From Irpex lacteus (Eukaryota > Basidiomycota > Agaricomycetes > Polyporales > Irpicaceae), in contig MQVO02000043.1 in assembly GCA_001986395.2 (NCBI GenBank), positions 1 to 64,000 on the forward strand: 64,000 nucleotides of DNA, written 5' to 3'. The translations under genes were made by a program, and so were the position numbers. The notes under the pieces were generated by a model that saw only the letters and a program-made list of their open reading frames with translations, did not search any database and was not told the DNA's origin. Positions 25,701 to 38,915 of this stretch are shown here, in pieces. The first letter of the stretch is position 1. The number at the start of each line of letters is the position of its first letter.

Positions 25701-28700
25701 GCCGCGGCTGCTTCAGGCTGAGCTCGTGCTCTGCCTCCCTGTTGCATCTCACGGAACATCCCCGCTTCGGCGAGCATATGTGGTGGAAGGCCCTGAAGGA
25801 AGCCCTCATCGGAGTCCATCAATACAACCTCGCGTAGCTGAGGATCTAGACTAGCGATGAAGTCAGCTACGTCCATATCCGCTGATACTGGAAGTGGGTT
25901 CGCTGGGGCGTTGTTGTTGGGCTGTGCCTCACGCCGTGCACGTTCAATGTTCTCCTGTTGTATGATCTCCGCTCGCAATTCCGGTGGTAATGCATCCAAG
26001 AACTCAGGACTGATCTGTGAGTCACTAGGACGCTCGACTCGCGCAGCCCTTTGATCACGTAAGTGCTGGTTGAGCACCTCTTCGCGCATATCATCTGGGA
26101 GTGCCTCCAAGAACGTCGGGTCGATACCCGTGTCCGTGATGTCCACAGGGTTCCCATGAATAGTGACCGTTACCCTTTCTGCTGTGTTCGAGGGGCCTGC
26201 ATCTGCTGTAGCTGAGGCTTGGTCAACTGGCGTTGCATTCTCGGCTTCTTGAGCGGGCTCCGTGGCATCTGCCATCTCTGCGTCTACATCCGCGTCTGCT
26301 GCTGCCTGGGCAGATTGAGACTCTGCGGCTTGTGCGGCTGCGGCTGCGAGTTCTTGTTCAAGCCGGACCTTCTCAGCTTCTAGTCGTTCATGTTCCTCCC
26401 GCTCCTCACGCAGCCGTTTAGCTTCCTCTTCCTCAGCTTTAGCCTGTGCCTCGCGTCTCTTCTCCGCCTCCTTCCTCTCTTCCTCCTGTGCTTTCTTGTG
26501 GGTCTCGATCGCAGCAGGAAGAAGCTCCAACGCCAGATGATTGGCCAACTTCGATGCGCGCGATTGTTCAAAGCGGCCGTGAAGCGTCTTTACCTCTTCA
26601 GCCCACCGATCTAAAGTCAGCAGCGGTTCGAAGCTACGACTATCAGAGCGAGCATCGTTCGACCTCGCGCCACGGTCCACTCGTATATGGGCGGAGATGC
26701 CGGGTCTACCATGACGGGTGAGTTGTGGTATAAATCCGCCAGAAGGGACATCGATGCGGAACGTCTCTGTGCCAGGTACGCCACCCCTCCCGGTGAATAT
26801 ATGTTGGAACAATTGCACTGCGCCTTCCCCAATCACGTGTTCGATGCTCTGCAACAGATCCTGCGCGGTTCCTCGAGGTGCTCGACGAGCTGCACGGGAT
26901 TGAGCAGAATTTCCTGCAGCACCGGACGTTGGGTCTTGCAACAACGGATGCACAGCTCCCTCTGGGGCAGCGGCGGGTGTTGAACGCGTGCGTCCGAAAA
27001 TTTCCATATCATCTTCCGCTACAAAGCAGGGTTAGTACGAAGTTTACATGGAAACCAGAGTATTGTTCACCATTTCCGCGACGACGTCCAGAGCGTACTG
27101 TGCCTTGCCACATCATCTGTGGTCCGTCTCGCATGCCGCCATCAATTCCGCCAAAGGCATTGGCAAAGCCGGCCCCGATCGCAAGTAGGTCAGCAGCGGC
27201 AGGAGCAGGTAAATCCTCAGGAACAAAGACACCCAGGTCGTCTTCAAACCTGGAACAGACTTCGAGTAAGCTCGATAATCGACGAGTAGAGAAAGTACAT
27301 ACCCGTCAGCTTCTGACATGTCGCCTTCTTCAGCATGCATTATGGGTATTTCTGTCACCGTTAGTTTCGACGAGACTTATAATCTAATATGTTTGTACTT
27401 ACGATCGCCTTCCTCCCCGTCAATGTCCTCGCCATTGTCGTCAGCTATACCAGGGCCTGCAGCAACCTCCTACTCGAATTAATTTCTGTTCACCTCGATG
27501 AGTAGACATACATACCTGCCAAAGTACGTCGTCGTCGCCACCGCCATCTTCATCCGCCTCATCATCCTCTTCGTCATGTTCGTCTTCCTCATCATCATGC
27601 GCGTGGTCCTCATCGTTCTGTACAAGATCTTCTTCTTCATCTTCGTCATGCCACCCTTCCTCGGACTCGCCGGTCTCGTTCTCCAGCTCTTCTTCCATCG
27701 CAGCCTCGTCTTCTTCGTCAGTATTCGAGGAATCCTGGCTCTCGTCATCATATTCCATTTCAGCGTCCTCCTCTTCCTCTTCTGCATCTTCATCCATTTC
27801 ATCGTCGTGGTCGAAGTTGACTTCTTCCATTTCCTACAAAGCGAACCCATGAGCTGTCAAAAATTCTTCACGATCAGTGCATGAGCTACTCACACCAGCA
27901 TACCTACAAACAAATTCAGTCGTCAGTAAAACTCTCGAGATAAAAGTCGTTGCTTCACGTACATGCCTAGGGACGAGTTCCGATAAAGGTCAGGAGTTTC
28001 CTCACGGTCACCTTCCTCGGTACCCTCTTCATCCTCTGATATATCGGACTCGACGTCCTCGGGCTCGGGAAGAAGCGAATCCTTTCCCTTGTCGGAGACG
28101 CGACTCATTCTAATCGCAATCTTTGTCCTAGAGTATGTTTGATCAGACTGTCAGCTATGTGGGGGGAGGGGGGTGCTCAAAATACTTACAAGTACTCAAG
28201 AGGGCGAAGGATCCCGGTGACAACGCCCCGAACGTTGGGGAAATTAGGGTCAACCTCGGCCAGAGCATTTGTGAGTGTCGACACAAAGTTCTTCTCCAGC
28301 ATGATCTTGGAGATGTGAGTCGGAGTATCGTCATTGACCTTCCTCGAACCGGCATTGAAGCGAACCGTGAGTAGACGATAGCAAAGATCAGCCAGAGCAA
28401 GCAAACGGCTGTAGCGTGCTTCGCCCGTCTCAGATGCAGGGGGGTCCTTCAGAGCCCTGTTGATTGCCTCCAGTACGAATTTTCTGACTGATGCTCGCTC
28501 CGGGGGAACATCCTTGATCTCAGTAGGTGCAACGTCGACACAAAGGGCAACTACAACGGACATTGCCCAGTTACAGAGCATTATCTGCTGCTTAGCTTCA
28601 GATGGCGGCGTGGGGTTGATCGTGCCGAAGGACATGAGCTCTGAAATGAGGAAGTTCAGTGCGGCAGTGCGGTGTTTGAAGCTCGATTCTTTAGCAGGGG

Positions 28701-31700
28701 TTTGCGTGCGCTTCTTTGGTGAATAGGAAAGGAATGCAACCTTGCACGAGTCATACGAGAACAATAACTCTGTGAGGCACTGCATAATGAAACACGGGTA
28801 TGCATGGGATGGTGATGGAGCTGGGGACGGTTGTGCTGGAGCAGCAAGAGATCCTTCTCCGGTCGGAACAGTAGGGTTCTCCGTTGAAGAGGATGTCGTA
28901 GCAGGTGCTGGAGCGGCGGAGTCTTGAGAGTCTCCTCTGGCGGCCGTCATGAGCTCTCCGATAAGGAAATGTACGAGGGAGTCCAGCGAGTCGGAAGGCT
29001 GTATGGAACGGGTCGGCTGTGCTTGATCAACTTCCATCTCTGCACCACCCTTCTCCTCAGTTGCGGTACCTCCTTCCGACTGCTTTTGTCCGGGTTTGAG
29101 ACTGATAATTTTGACATGACTGTACGGCAGCGAAAGCTGGCTCAACTCGCTCGCTGTCTTGATGAACGTCGTGGGACTACGTAATGCCATTGAGCTGCAG
29201 CTACGAGTGAAGCTGACCACATCAACGTTGCGGTGGCGTGGATTAGAGAAGAACGTCTTGATCTCCTGGTGCATAATGCGCTGAAGGGTATCAGCGTCCT
29301 CTACAATGTGCCGAAGGATAGCAGCGATATAAGGCTGCGCGCCATTAGTATCCGAAGACGATGCCTTCAGTAACTTGAACAGCAATGCTACACCATCCTT
29401 CTTCACGAAATCAGCAGCGATGGCATGATCCCGCGTGAGGAGAACAAAGAGCCGAAGAGCAGCTAATAGTTCATCCCGTGGCAGGGTGGGCATGGAGATC
29501 AGGCGCAAACAGAAGTCAAAAATGCGAGAGCGGGCTTCCAGATGAGGGGGTCCAGTGAAGAGTTGAACCTCGGGAAGAGGCTCATCTTCCTTTGGAAGCG
29601 TGACCGACCGAGGCTCCTCTCCAAACAATAGCAAGGCCTCCGTGACTAGCAAGTGGGAGCCGAGCCACTTCGGCACGACGGGTTGACCAGCATCGAGGGG
29701 ATTAGAGAGAAGTACAGCCATCAGTACCTCCATGAGACTCTTGGACTCAGACTCAGAGAGTGAAGCCATAGGAGACGCAGGGTCGTTCAGTACAAGGGCT
29801 AGTAGACGGCAACGAACAGCCATAGGTTCTTCTTGAAGGTCATATGCTGCCGTAGAGAACTTCTTGATGTCCTCAATGAGGAGGCGCACGCTCTGATCGC
29901 GGAAGGGTGTCGAGGGCCCAACGAATACTTTCTGAACATCGAAGACGAGAGAGTGATGTTCGTCTACCAATGCTAAAGCTCGAGCACCGAGATTTTCCTT
30001 GAGAGGCTCGCGCGCTGCCTTAAGCTCCTCCAACCACTCCTCCGATGACTTAGTAACGATTGGTGTGCTGGCGGGCTCCGGCTCCGTAGCGACAGGAGCT
30101 TCACTCGATGATGGCTCGGGCTCAGGTGCGGACTCTTCAATGGACTCTTCAGCTGCCTCAGCAGCAGGTTCTGCGGCAGGCTCTACTGGATCCTGCGCGG
30201 CAGCTTCGGCTGGGGCTTCTACAACTGCTGGCTCCTCAGGGACGGGAGCTGGCGCAGGTACTGGTGGTGGAGCTGGGTCATTGAACAGCAACGGCTGAGC
30301 GAGAAGGAGCTCGGTAGCAGCGTTGATGTTATTACGCGTCCTGATCAAAGCACGCTCCGCAGCACCGCGAGGGAAGCCCATATCTGTGAGCTGCTGAATA
30401 CGGTTCTCGTCGGGTCCTATAGTTCTTGGTAAACCACCACCGATGGTCGCAATCTCTGGAGCAGCGTCCTTGTGGTCTTCATGGTCGGTGTTGAGGAGCT
30501 CGAGGACAATCTGAATCGTCGATTTGCTGACGCTAAGCGGTGCAGAGAGCAGCCAAGGGGCCTCCCAGAGCTCTTTGACGAGCGGCACGACAGCCAGACG
30601 CATACGGATGACAAACGAGTGGGACTCGAAGTAGTCTGGATCCGTGTCTTTCTTGCCAGAGGTAGCAAGCGTGGCCGTTTGTGCAGACTCCAGAGTACAC
30701 CTGAAAGTGACGATGGGTAGAAGGAGATGCAATGCAATCTTGAGGGCGCCATGTGCGTGGATCAGCTCCTGATTAGCAGTTTCTGACCGCTCTTCTACGG
30801 GAATCGCAGAAGTCTCCTTGATTGTCTCGACAAGACTCCTGCAGACAGACACGATAGCCTCCAAGCCAGACTTTCGGAAGAAAGAGAGAACAAGGACCGT
30901 GTTGAGGACCTTCGACTGCGAACGCTCTGTGCATAGTTGAGTAACCAATATCTCGCGATAAAAAGTGCAACGTACCCTCAATAAGGAGAATGTTGCACAA
31001 TCCTAGCATCATCGTGTAGTATGCATATAGCGATCGCTTATCATCTTGAAGTAATATTTCAGTATGTTGCTCGTACAGACTATAGCACGTACTCACCTGT
31101 CGTCCTCAAAGAAAGGTGCTTCAGCAGCACTTCAGCCAGGATAGACGCTGCCTCCGAGATCTTCTGTTTTTGCGCTTGGTCTGCGGTACGACGTGTCTGG
31201 AACAACCTTGCAATAGCTACCAATTTCCGTCAGCACCATGAGACAAGCTTGACGAAACCGTGGTTCTTACATTGGTAGAATGGGGCCAAAGCATAAGGTA
31301 GTTGGCTAGCAAGATGCTTGAGTGCTCTGATGTTGCTCTCCTTCGGATCCTTAGCCTTCGGCGAGCTCGATTCAGGCTTCGGCGTGGGCGATGACGACTC
31401 GGCTTCTTGTGCCCCATTCGCTGCGCCCGTTGCGGGGAGAGGTGTGGCCACTCTAGAAGACGCTGCTGAAGGCTCGGCGGACGGCAAGACACTCTGGGCT
31501 TCGGCGGCAGGTAGAACGGTATGAGGTTCCCGGGGAGTAGCCAAGGTTTCTGGCGTCTCATCGCTCTTCAAGACGATGTTCTCCCAAAGGCAAGATCTAT
31601 GCAAACTACCGAGCGATAGAAGAACGTTGTTGGCGGAGGGCCCACAGAGAGCTTGCAGAAGAGTGACAGTAGCACGACCTTGTGCGTACCCTGCCGTAGC

Positions 31701-34700
31701 GAGGATATCCGACAGGAGCATCACCCGCACATGAAGAGTCACCAATTTGCGGAACTTGTCGTTGGCGGCAGGGAGATCGGCGGCTAGAAAGGCAGTGAGG
31801 TTAGCACGATCTCAGAGAATAACCCAAGCTACCTACCACTGGCGTTTGCCAATGCAGAGAGCTTAGATTCCCCTGAGTCGTCATCACGGAGGTCCTTAGT
31901 CTCTTCCAAAGAGTCGGTCACCATCTTGATGACGAATGCAAGAGTTTCGCTCGTCGCGGCTTCGACCATTGTACGCACAACCTGCACGAGAGAGTCGGAG
32001 GCAACACTGTTCGGGAAGTCGTATGGGATGCATGGGAGGGCAGTAAGACGCGCGAAACGCTCTAAGCCATCCGTGTTAGCAACAAAGTCTCGGCAGTGAG
32101 GCACATGCTGGAAGTATCCTTCGAGGAACTAGTTGAGTGGCCGTCAGCAAAGCACCAATGGTCATGTGCTTATGGTTGCGCACCTTGTTGAACGAGTCCA
32201 GATAAGATACCACCACATTCTCGTGTTGCTTTGAAAAATCCTCCACTAACTGAGGACCCTCTCCAGCATCGGGAGCGGCAGCAGAAGCCGGAGCTTCAGA
32301 GCTCGAAGCGGGTGCCATCTCTACGTCAGTGTCGCCCGTTGGTGCAGAAACAGGTTCTACAATCTCAACAGCCTGTACAGAATACCATTCTTTGTGCTCG
32401 TCTGGGATGACGAACGCATTACCTAGTTCCTCGATCTTAGTCATGGTTGCCTTGATCGACTCGAGGACTGCTTCCTTAAGAGCAGGATGGTGACGAATGA
32501 GTTCCTCGACCGTCGTACCGATGATGACAGAGTTTTCCTTCTCCTGAAGCACACGTTGGTGCTTCTCCGAGGTGAAAATGGCGAATAGGGAAGGAATGAT
32601 GTTTTTGCGAGCGGTGAGCTGATCCTGACCTGTTTGATTCAGGCAAAGGGCGCCGAGTGCGTTCGGGACGGCTTGTATCACCTAGAAGCAGAGTTAAGAC
32701 GAGGCGCGGACAGTATCTGCCAATCAACCTTACCTCGATGACAGGCTCAAGTCCTGCTTCGATGACGTTGAACAGAACCTCCGGTAAACCTGCTTCTTGA
32801 ATAACTCCGAGACAGGTGGGCTCGTTGTGCACGAAGGTGGCCATGATATTGATGGCTGGGTGTTCCGTTTAGTATACGAATTGATGCTCGTAAAGGCAAT
32901 GCTCACCAATAGCAAGAGAGTTGGGGCCAAAGACCGTCCTGTTCTCCATAATCGTCTTCGAGGATTTGAGCAGAGTAGAGTCGAGCAGACCGCGAAGTCC
33001 CTCACTAGTCCCAGAGGACTGCATCATGCGGTGCATAGAGCGTAAGATATGTTTCAACGCAGCACCTCGGTTCACAGAGACCTTGCCTGTAGAGACAGAC
33101 TTGAGCAAATTTCGAGCAAATGTATTAGGCTGACGTACCATGGGGGACTGCAATTTCTGAGGCGGGCTTGTCCCCACCATGCTCCTCCAGACCAAGGCCA
33201 ACCTCGTACTACATACTCCATCAGCGGGTGTCCTCGAGCTTTCGATAAAAGTACTATTACTTACCTCAATTCTACTGACAAGGACTTCTACACCACGGGC
33301 GTTAACGAAGAGCTGGAACGCGTTCGTGTAGCCGTACAAGACGTTGTCCAGTAGCTGCATAGTCTTCGACAACGCATACAGCCGATTAGGATGACGGATG
33401 TCGATGACTTGGACCAATAGAGGGACTAAGCCAGCGCTGACGACCATGTTGCCACCGGAAGCATGCGCTGCGATATAGGTGACGAAAGAAAGCAGACTTT
33501 CGACAAAGGGCTGCGGGAGAGTCGAGTCTTCCTGTGAAAGCTCTCCTATGGTCTTGCGTAGAAGTGCCATCAGGACGCCGTGGTTCACCCCAGCGTTGAC
33601 GGCGGCAAGGACATCTTGAATCTTGGATCTATAACGTCCTATGGCATCGAGAGCATAGATAGCAGCTGTTTGCATCTGCACATCGACTCCTCGGTCCAGT
33701 TGCAGAAGCTCTGCGATGTGCATGACGATATCGGGCTCGTACAAGAAGAGGTTGTTGAAAGCGACTTGTTCCAGATGTGTATGGCAGAACAGTGCAATCG
33801 AAAGGAGGCGGATTAAGAGCAGCTTCTCGCGATCGGCTGCATGGGATGGAGTGAGGACCTGGGCCGAACGGATTCGGCAGAGAAGTTCGAACTTCTCATC
33901 ATCGGGGACACGATAGGTTTCGATGGCGTCTGCCCATATTTCCATGGTATCCTTCGATTCCAATGTTGTCGAGTCAATGTGAACGGAGACGGGACCGGAT
34001 GATGAGGACGACGATGTCTGCGCTGACTCAGCGCCGCCTTTCTTTGGAGTTTGAGGAGGTGCCGGGGCACTGAAGACGTCTTCCTCAGCAGTAGTGCTCG
34101 CTGGTTTCTCTTCCTTCTTTTCGGTTGGAGCACCGTCCTTTTGATAAAAGGTGAAAACGACCTCGCGAGCTTCATTTTTCAGCTCGTCGACCTTTGAGCT
34201 CTCGCTACTGCTGCAAAGCGCAGTAAGAGGGAGGTCGAAGTCGTGTAGGTTTGGCCAACGCTTGACCAGAGATGATAATCGTGATGTGCTCAGTCCGAGA
34301 GCGGTGGAAACGTTCGGCTGCGCGGAGTACTGCTGGGCCGGTCGCAGCAGCAAGTTGAGGGTATTGATGAGGATGTCGAGATCGGAGGTAGTCATGAGAG
34401 CATTAAGACGCTGGAAACAAGTTTAGAAACCTGCAATGCTAAAACGGAAGGAAATTGAGCTTACGTCGTATGAACTGTATGTCTTGCGGTTCGTCGAGTT
34501 CTCCAAGAGCAGCCTCTCGAACCTAAGAATCTCGCTGAGGAGCTTCTTGTGGAAGGCAGAGAAGGGTGTTCGCTGCAGCGTATCGACTGCATATTCGCGG
34601 ATGATATCTTCCATGATAGCATCGAACTTGTTCAGAACCTTGATCCAGGCATTCAAGTCTGAACGCGGCCATTTCCAGACATCGATTTCGGCGAGCACCT

Positions 34701-34862
34701 GGGGCAGTTCTTCGTTTGGCGTGTCAGCAATTTTATTTACGAGGTCCGCCACAGGTGCAATCTGGCGAGCAAGACGCGATCAATAAAACGCTCGCGCGAA
34801 AGTAGTCGTGTGTGGGTACGCACCAGAGGCACCGTGCGCCTCGGTTTGTGTACGATTCTCAT
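22736..34862 (-). CDS. TOM1: giant HECT-type E3 ubiquitin ligase, TOM1/HUWE1 family
   Basis: HECT E3 ligase that ubiquitinates nuclear and ribosomal-surplus proteins in yeast. Start is [13 protein letters not shown] at 34862, matching the family's N-terminus better than any open frame further upstream. About 22 short introns splice in frame throughout; the product is about 3,600 residues. In order: armadillo-like DUF908/DUF913 region ([18 protein letters not shown], 34.7 kb, to about 31 kb); a UBA domain ([19 protein letters not shown], about 30.4 kb); a long Asp/Glu tract (27441-27830); three ubiquitin-binding motifs ([49 protein letters not shown], 25.8-26.15 kb); and a Glu-rich coiled coil (about 26.4 kb). 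The C-terminal HECT domain contains [40 protein letters not shown] and [18 protein letters not shown] with the catalytic Cys, ending GFGFA. The Cys codon is split by an intron (22893-22840). Confidence 0.96.
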
Positions 34863-35095
34863 ATTCCACGACACGGGTGCCGCAGAGAGACCTTGAACGA
34901 GTCTATCCAGCTCTTGATCCACCTCGTTCAGCTGGGATCGAGCAGGCGTTGGACGCTGGATGTTCGAGGAAGATGAGAGAGACGGTCCAAGCTTTGCGCA
35001 AACGCCGACAAGCACTTACGACAAGTCCTGGTCGCGTCTGTTTTCCCACGGTATATTCAGGCGCTAATCAGGCCTTGTGACGCAACGTCACTGCC

Positions 35096-35102
35096 TATAT
35101 AA
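35096..35102 (+). promoter_or_regulatory. TATA box of the SUB1 gene
   Basis: TATATAA about 105 nt before the ATG at 35208, in the 345-bp divergent region shared with TOM1. Confidence 0.5.
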
Positions 35103-35207
35103 GTAGACGCCTGTCACGTAATAATTGGACTGGACGCGTCGAACCGATCTGCCTTGTTCTGGCACGAACCTCCATCTCCTCGACGCGTATTTTCTTGAAT
35201 TTAGAGC

Positions 35208-35905
35208 ATGGGTAAACGCAAGGAGGCAGTTACTAGCGATGAGGATGAGGCGGTGATGTCTTCAGCGTCGGAGGAGGAAACTAAACCCATCAAGGCCACC
35301 AAGCAGAGATCAAAGGTAAGAGCTCGTTTAAGCTCGTGTTCACGCGTTCTCACGCATCTACAGCGTAATATTACTGTTAAGAAACCCAAAATACCCTCAG
35401 ACGACGAGGACGAGGAGCAGGAGGAAGAGGAACGTCCACTCAAGAAGAAAAAGGCCGAGAAACCTTCAGTGAGTGGTCCAATCAACAGTTCTGTCTTACG
35501 TCCCTAACCTTGGAGTGTGTAGTCATCCAAGAAAGCTGCGAAAGCCGATGACACAGAGGTTGGGTCGTTACAAACAGACGAGACAGGCAACAAGTACTTA
35601 GAACTTGGGAAGAAACGACGCGCGACCGTGAGCTCGTTCAAAGGTTGGTACAATGTTTGTCTACATCCAACCCTCCCACTTACGTATGAGATACGTAGGC
35701 GCTGTATTCCTAAATATTCGCGAATATTACGATGCAGGGAGTGGAGATCTCAGGCCAGGAAAGAAGGGAATATCTCTGTCTGCCGAACAGGTATGTTTTC
35801 CTTTGGCCAAATAACCATATTCGATACTAATCAGCACCGCAGTGGAACGTCCTCAAGGACAACGCTGAGATCATCGACACTATGTTCGCCAAAGCCAAGA
35901 AGTAG
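35208..35905 (+). CDS. SUB1: PC4/SUB1 transcriptional coactivator
   Basis: Single-strand-DNA-binding coactivator of RNA polymerase II, nuclear. The N-terminus is acidic/Ser-rich (MGKRKEAVTSDEDEAVMSSA) and Lys-rich (RPLKKKKAEKPS), typical of the regulatory tail. The PC4 domain reads NKYLELGKKRRATVSSFKG, then AVFLNIREYYDAGSGDLRPG, KKGISLSAEQWNVLKDNAEI and IDTMFAKAKK, stop. Five exons; each intron is short with good GT/AG signals, and the splice SSFKG|AVFLNIREYY restores the core beta-strand segment. Product about 150 residues, normal for the family. It is divergent from TOM1 and tail-to-tail with the ABC1-type kinase gene, 115 bp apart. Confidence 0.93.
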
Positions 35906-36020
35906 AGGAAGAAATCATCACCATAACTCTCCAAAGTTTTGCTACCTAGCTATCGTTGCTTTGCTCTGTTCTCACTCGCTGAATGATGTATTATATATCT
36001 ACTGTATTACCATAAGTATC

Positions 36021-38481
36021 CTAAGCCAAGCCTGCAGCAGCCTGATGTGCTCCAGCAAAACCTCCCACGAGGACGAGTCCCCTAACCCAGGCTTTGAGGA
36101 TCACCATCTGAGCCTGGAAGTCCATCCAAGTCTCCGTAAGGATGATGGGTCTATACGTGGACTCAAAACGCCTATAAAGGGGGGCACTTGTAATCAGCAA
36201 CAAAACAAGGATGACCAAGAATGGCGCAGTACTTACCATAGACCTTGGACGTATCCAACAAGGAAGGAGAAGAGCGTCCTGGTGGACAACGACGCTAGCA
36301 ACCGACGACGTTCATCTTCCCATACCGCGCGCGCGCAATACTTCGCCGTGACAAGGAACACGCGTATCTATCACCCCAAAAAATCAACAACTCAGTCCAT
36401 CTTGACTAGCATCAGTGCATGGAAAACGTACGCCAGAATGCGTGGTCGCAAGCGCATGATCAAGACTCCTCGTCAGATCGTTCAGCTTGAGCACCATCAA
36501 CACCCTCCTCGGTATCCTCCGCAAGACGGTCAGTATGTCCAGTATGAGACCCTCGCGCTGCATGACTGCCTTCTGTATAGCTTCTACCTCTGCGGATGTT
36601 TGCTTTTCGAGATCGATCATGCTCCTGCCCCGCTTGAATTCTCCGCCTTCCGCTCGTGGTAAGTCGTCGGGAGACTCGTCGAGTAAGGCACGGCCTACAA
36701 CGTCATCTTAGCACGACGAGGAATGTAGAGACTAGACGAAGATAGCTCACCGGTGATTGCAGCCTCGAAAACTGGATATAGCTCATCGTCTATATTTCCG
36801 ACCAATTTGGCATACTTCCGCCTCTCTTGGCCTGTCTTCGTTGAAGGCGGGGCAATTAGCGAAAGCCAGAACTTGCTGTAGTTTATTCGCAAATCATCGT
36901 CCAAGTCGAAGTAGAGTCCGTGGTCTAGGAGTACAACGTCGAAGTTGTATGGTGATCTAGAATGAGGGCCCGCGGGTCGAATCAGCAAGTTTCCTACGAG
37001 GGGTTAGTATATGATGTTGTGAGGCGTATCGCAAAACGAACCGGGATGAGGATCCTAGATATGTGTTAGTAAATGAAAGATGTGATAGGGATTTGGACCT
37101 ACAGCATGGAAGAATCCGTTCAGGTGTACCATCTGTGCAAAAATGCGTGCCAGCTCTAACGAAACGGCGTTGCGGTCGATATTGTGATCGGCGAGGTATT
37201 GGAGGTCGTCTGGTCGGCCTCCTCTAATGAACTCCATAATCAGAATCCGTTTCTTCGCCTCAATAACTTTGGCTATAGTTATGTAGGTTCAGCAATAATT
37301 CTCGAATGCACAGAAAGACATCAACGTACGAATATATAGCGAAGTGCGGAGGTTCTTGAAGTCTTCCTCAGCTCGACGAGCGTTCCTGGCCTCGTGAGTG
37401 AAATCTATCTCTTTTGGTAGGTTCTCTCGCATCTCGCCACCAAGCCATGTCAGTTCAAATTCGGGGAACCAGTGTTTGATCCAGCCTAGTATATCATTAG
37501 TGTTGGACGAATCTGAAGACTGAAAAGGGACCTTACCGAGTGAGAATTCAACCATATCCATGTCGATATCGCAGAATTCTTGAATGTGAGGATGTTGCAA
37601 CTGAAAGCATGCTGAGCATCGTACCAATGCAATAGCATGTGAAATACGCATACCTTAATTGCTACCTCCTGACCCGTGCCCTTCAAGATCCCAGTATGAA
37701 CCTGCGCTAGACTCGCAACGCCAATGGGCTCCGGGTTGAACTCCTCAAACATATCCCTGAGCGACTGCCCCTCATCGGACAAGAACATCTGCTCTATGTC
37801 ATCGAGCGACGAGGGGTCACATCTATCCTGCAACGGACGCATCGTGTCTCTCCATTCTTGTGGAAGTACTACTCTGAATTTGGATCAGCCGTGTCGTGTG
37901 CGCGTGCCATCGGGCCTACTCACAGCGCAGCCATATGCTGGCCGAGTTTGATGAACACTCCTAATATACGCGTGAGACGACCGTCGTTATAGGAGAGAGG
38001 ACGGGCAAGACGTACCTCCGTTGGCCAGCAACGCTCTCAGCACTCTCTTCGCACTTCGCTTGTGACATTCACTCGTCGCTCGTTCACTCTCCTCTAGCGA
38101 CTTGTACGACTGGGCAAAGGTCCACTTGTAGTCTATCGCGCCGAGTATGGCGGCAGCTGGGAAATTACACGGACATGAGTCGAGCGGAACGACCTCAAAT
38201 TACGCCCGCTCGCACCAGGACGCACCTGCTATCCTCGAACATCGCACAACTGCCAGAGAGGCATGACGAAACGGCTTGGAATTCTCATACGCGACATAGG
38301 CTGCGCCACCAACAACTAGGGTGGCTGCGGGAAGAACAAGACTTCTGCGCCCTGTTTTCGAGACGTGCGGGGGATTCGGACGGAGTGCATTTGTCGACTG
38401 GCATCGTTTTGTCTGCCGCAGGGCTGCGCGTACGTTTGCATGGAGGCTAGGGCGTATTCCGCGACATCCGAGAGCAAGCAT
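36021..38481 (-). CDS. ABC1/ADCK-type atypical kinase, mitochondrial (MCP2/ADCK1-like)
   Basis: UbiB/ABC1 atypical kinase-like protein. The N-terminus is Arg-rich without acidic residues (MLALGCRGIRPSLHANVRAA), a likely mitochondrial presequence, followed by a membrane segment (LVLPAATLVVGGAAYVAY). The ABC1 signature is complete. The KxGQ motif lies in GGVFIKLGQHMAALVVLPQE and EEFNPEPIGVASLAQVH is the Ala-rich loop. Then come QEVAIKLQHPHIQEF, a lobe with NLPKEIDFTHEARNARRAEE, and DPHPGNLLIRPAG with DVVLLDHGLYFDLDD replacing the DFG region. The C-terminus (QAQMVILKAWVRGLVLVGGF) is hydrophobic. It has about 13 exons, one of only 13 nt (37042-37054, DPHPG). The QH after KxGQ and the LPQEW segment resemble MCP2/ADCK1 rather than COQ8. 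Such proteins influence mitochondrial lipid and coenzyme Q handling. Confidence 0.9.
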
Positions 38482-38915
38482 GGATGTGGTTGGGGGTAGA
38501 GAGACGGCGCATTGCCCAAAGCGAGCGGCGGCGGGAGTCGTTCGGGTCTGAGCGCAACCTGTCCACTTCGCGTCCTACGACCACCATCTCAGTTGGACCA
38601 CGACCACAAGTAGTCGCAAGTCGACCACACTCTCGTGGTCGCCGTGGCCAGCAGCGTCGAGCTTATTAATTCCGACTGTCGGGATGTATTACCAGGTAAG
38701 TCAGAATATCCGAACCCTGAATTTATTATTGGGGCCGGCGTCGGCGATGCTAAGCCTTATCGCAGCCTGGTGTATTTATGTGACGCCTTTTTCGCCCGCA
38801 TCTTGGCGTTTGTGCAATATTCTCTGACGCTCGCCGCCTTGTCTCGTGCAGCGGCCATCTATCTCCAGCAACAACATGTTCTAGCACAACGACCACCATC
38901 CCGAACACAGCGACC
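38482..38915. promoter_or_regulatory. divergent promoter region
   Basis: 434 bp between the start codons of the kinase gene and the Ser-rich gene. There is no clear TATA box. CGACCA and CCACGA triplet-like clusters near 38575-38635 are noted without an assigned factor. Confidence 0.3.

Noticed and set aside
27498..27884. Plus-strand 128-residue hydrophobic ORF
   Set aside because: It is the antisense of the Asp/Glu tract of TOM1; GAA/GAT repeats read backwards give Phe, Ile, Leu and Val.
33813..34175. Arg-rich reverse-strand ORF inside TOM1
   Set aside because: Shadow frame of the true TOM1 exon on the same strand.
34737..35015. Extended N-terminus for TOM1
   Set aside because: It is open but begins with GTG, and no ATG or spliced leader fits; the internal [10 protein letters not shown] start matches the family.
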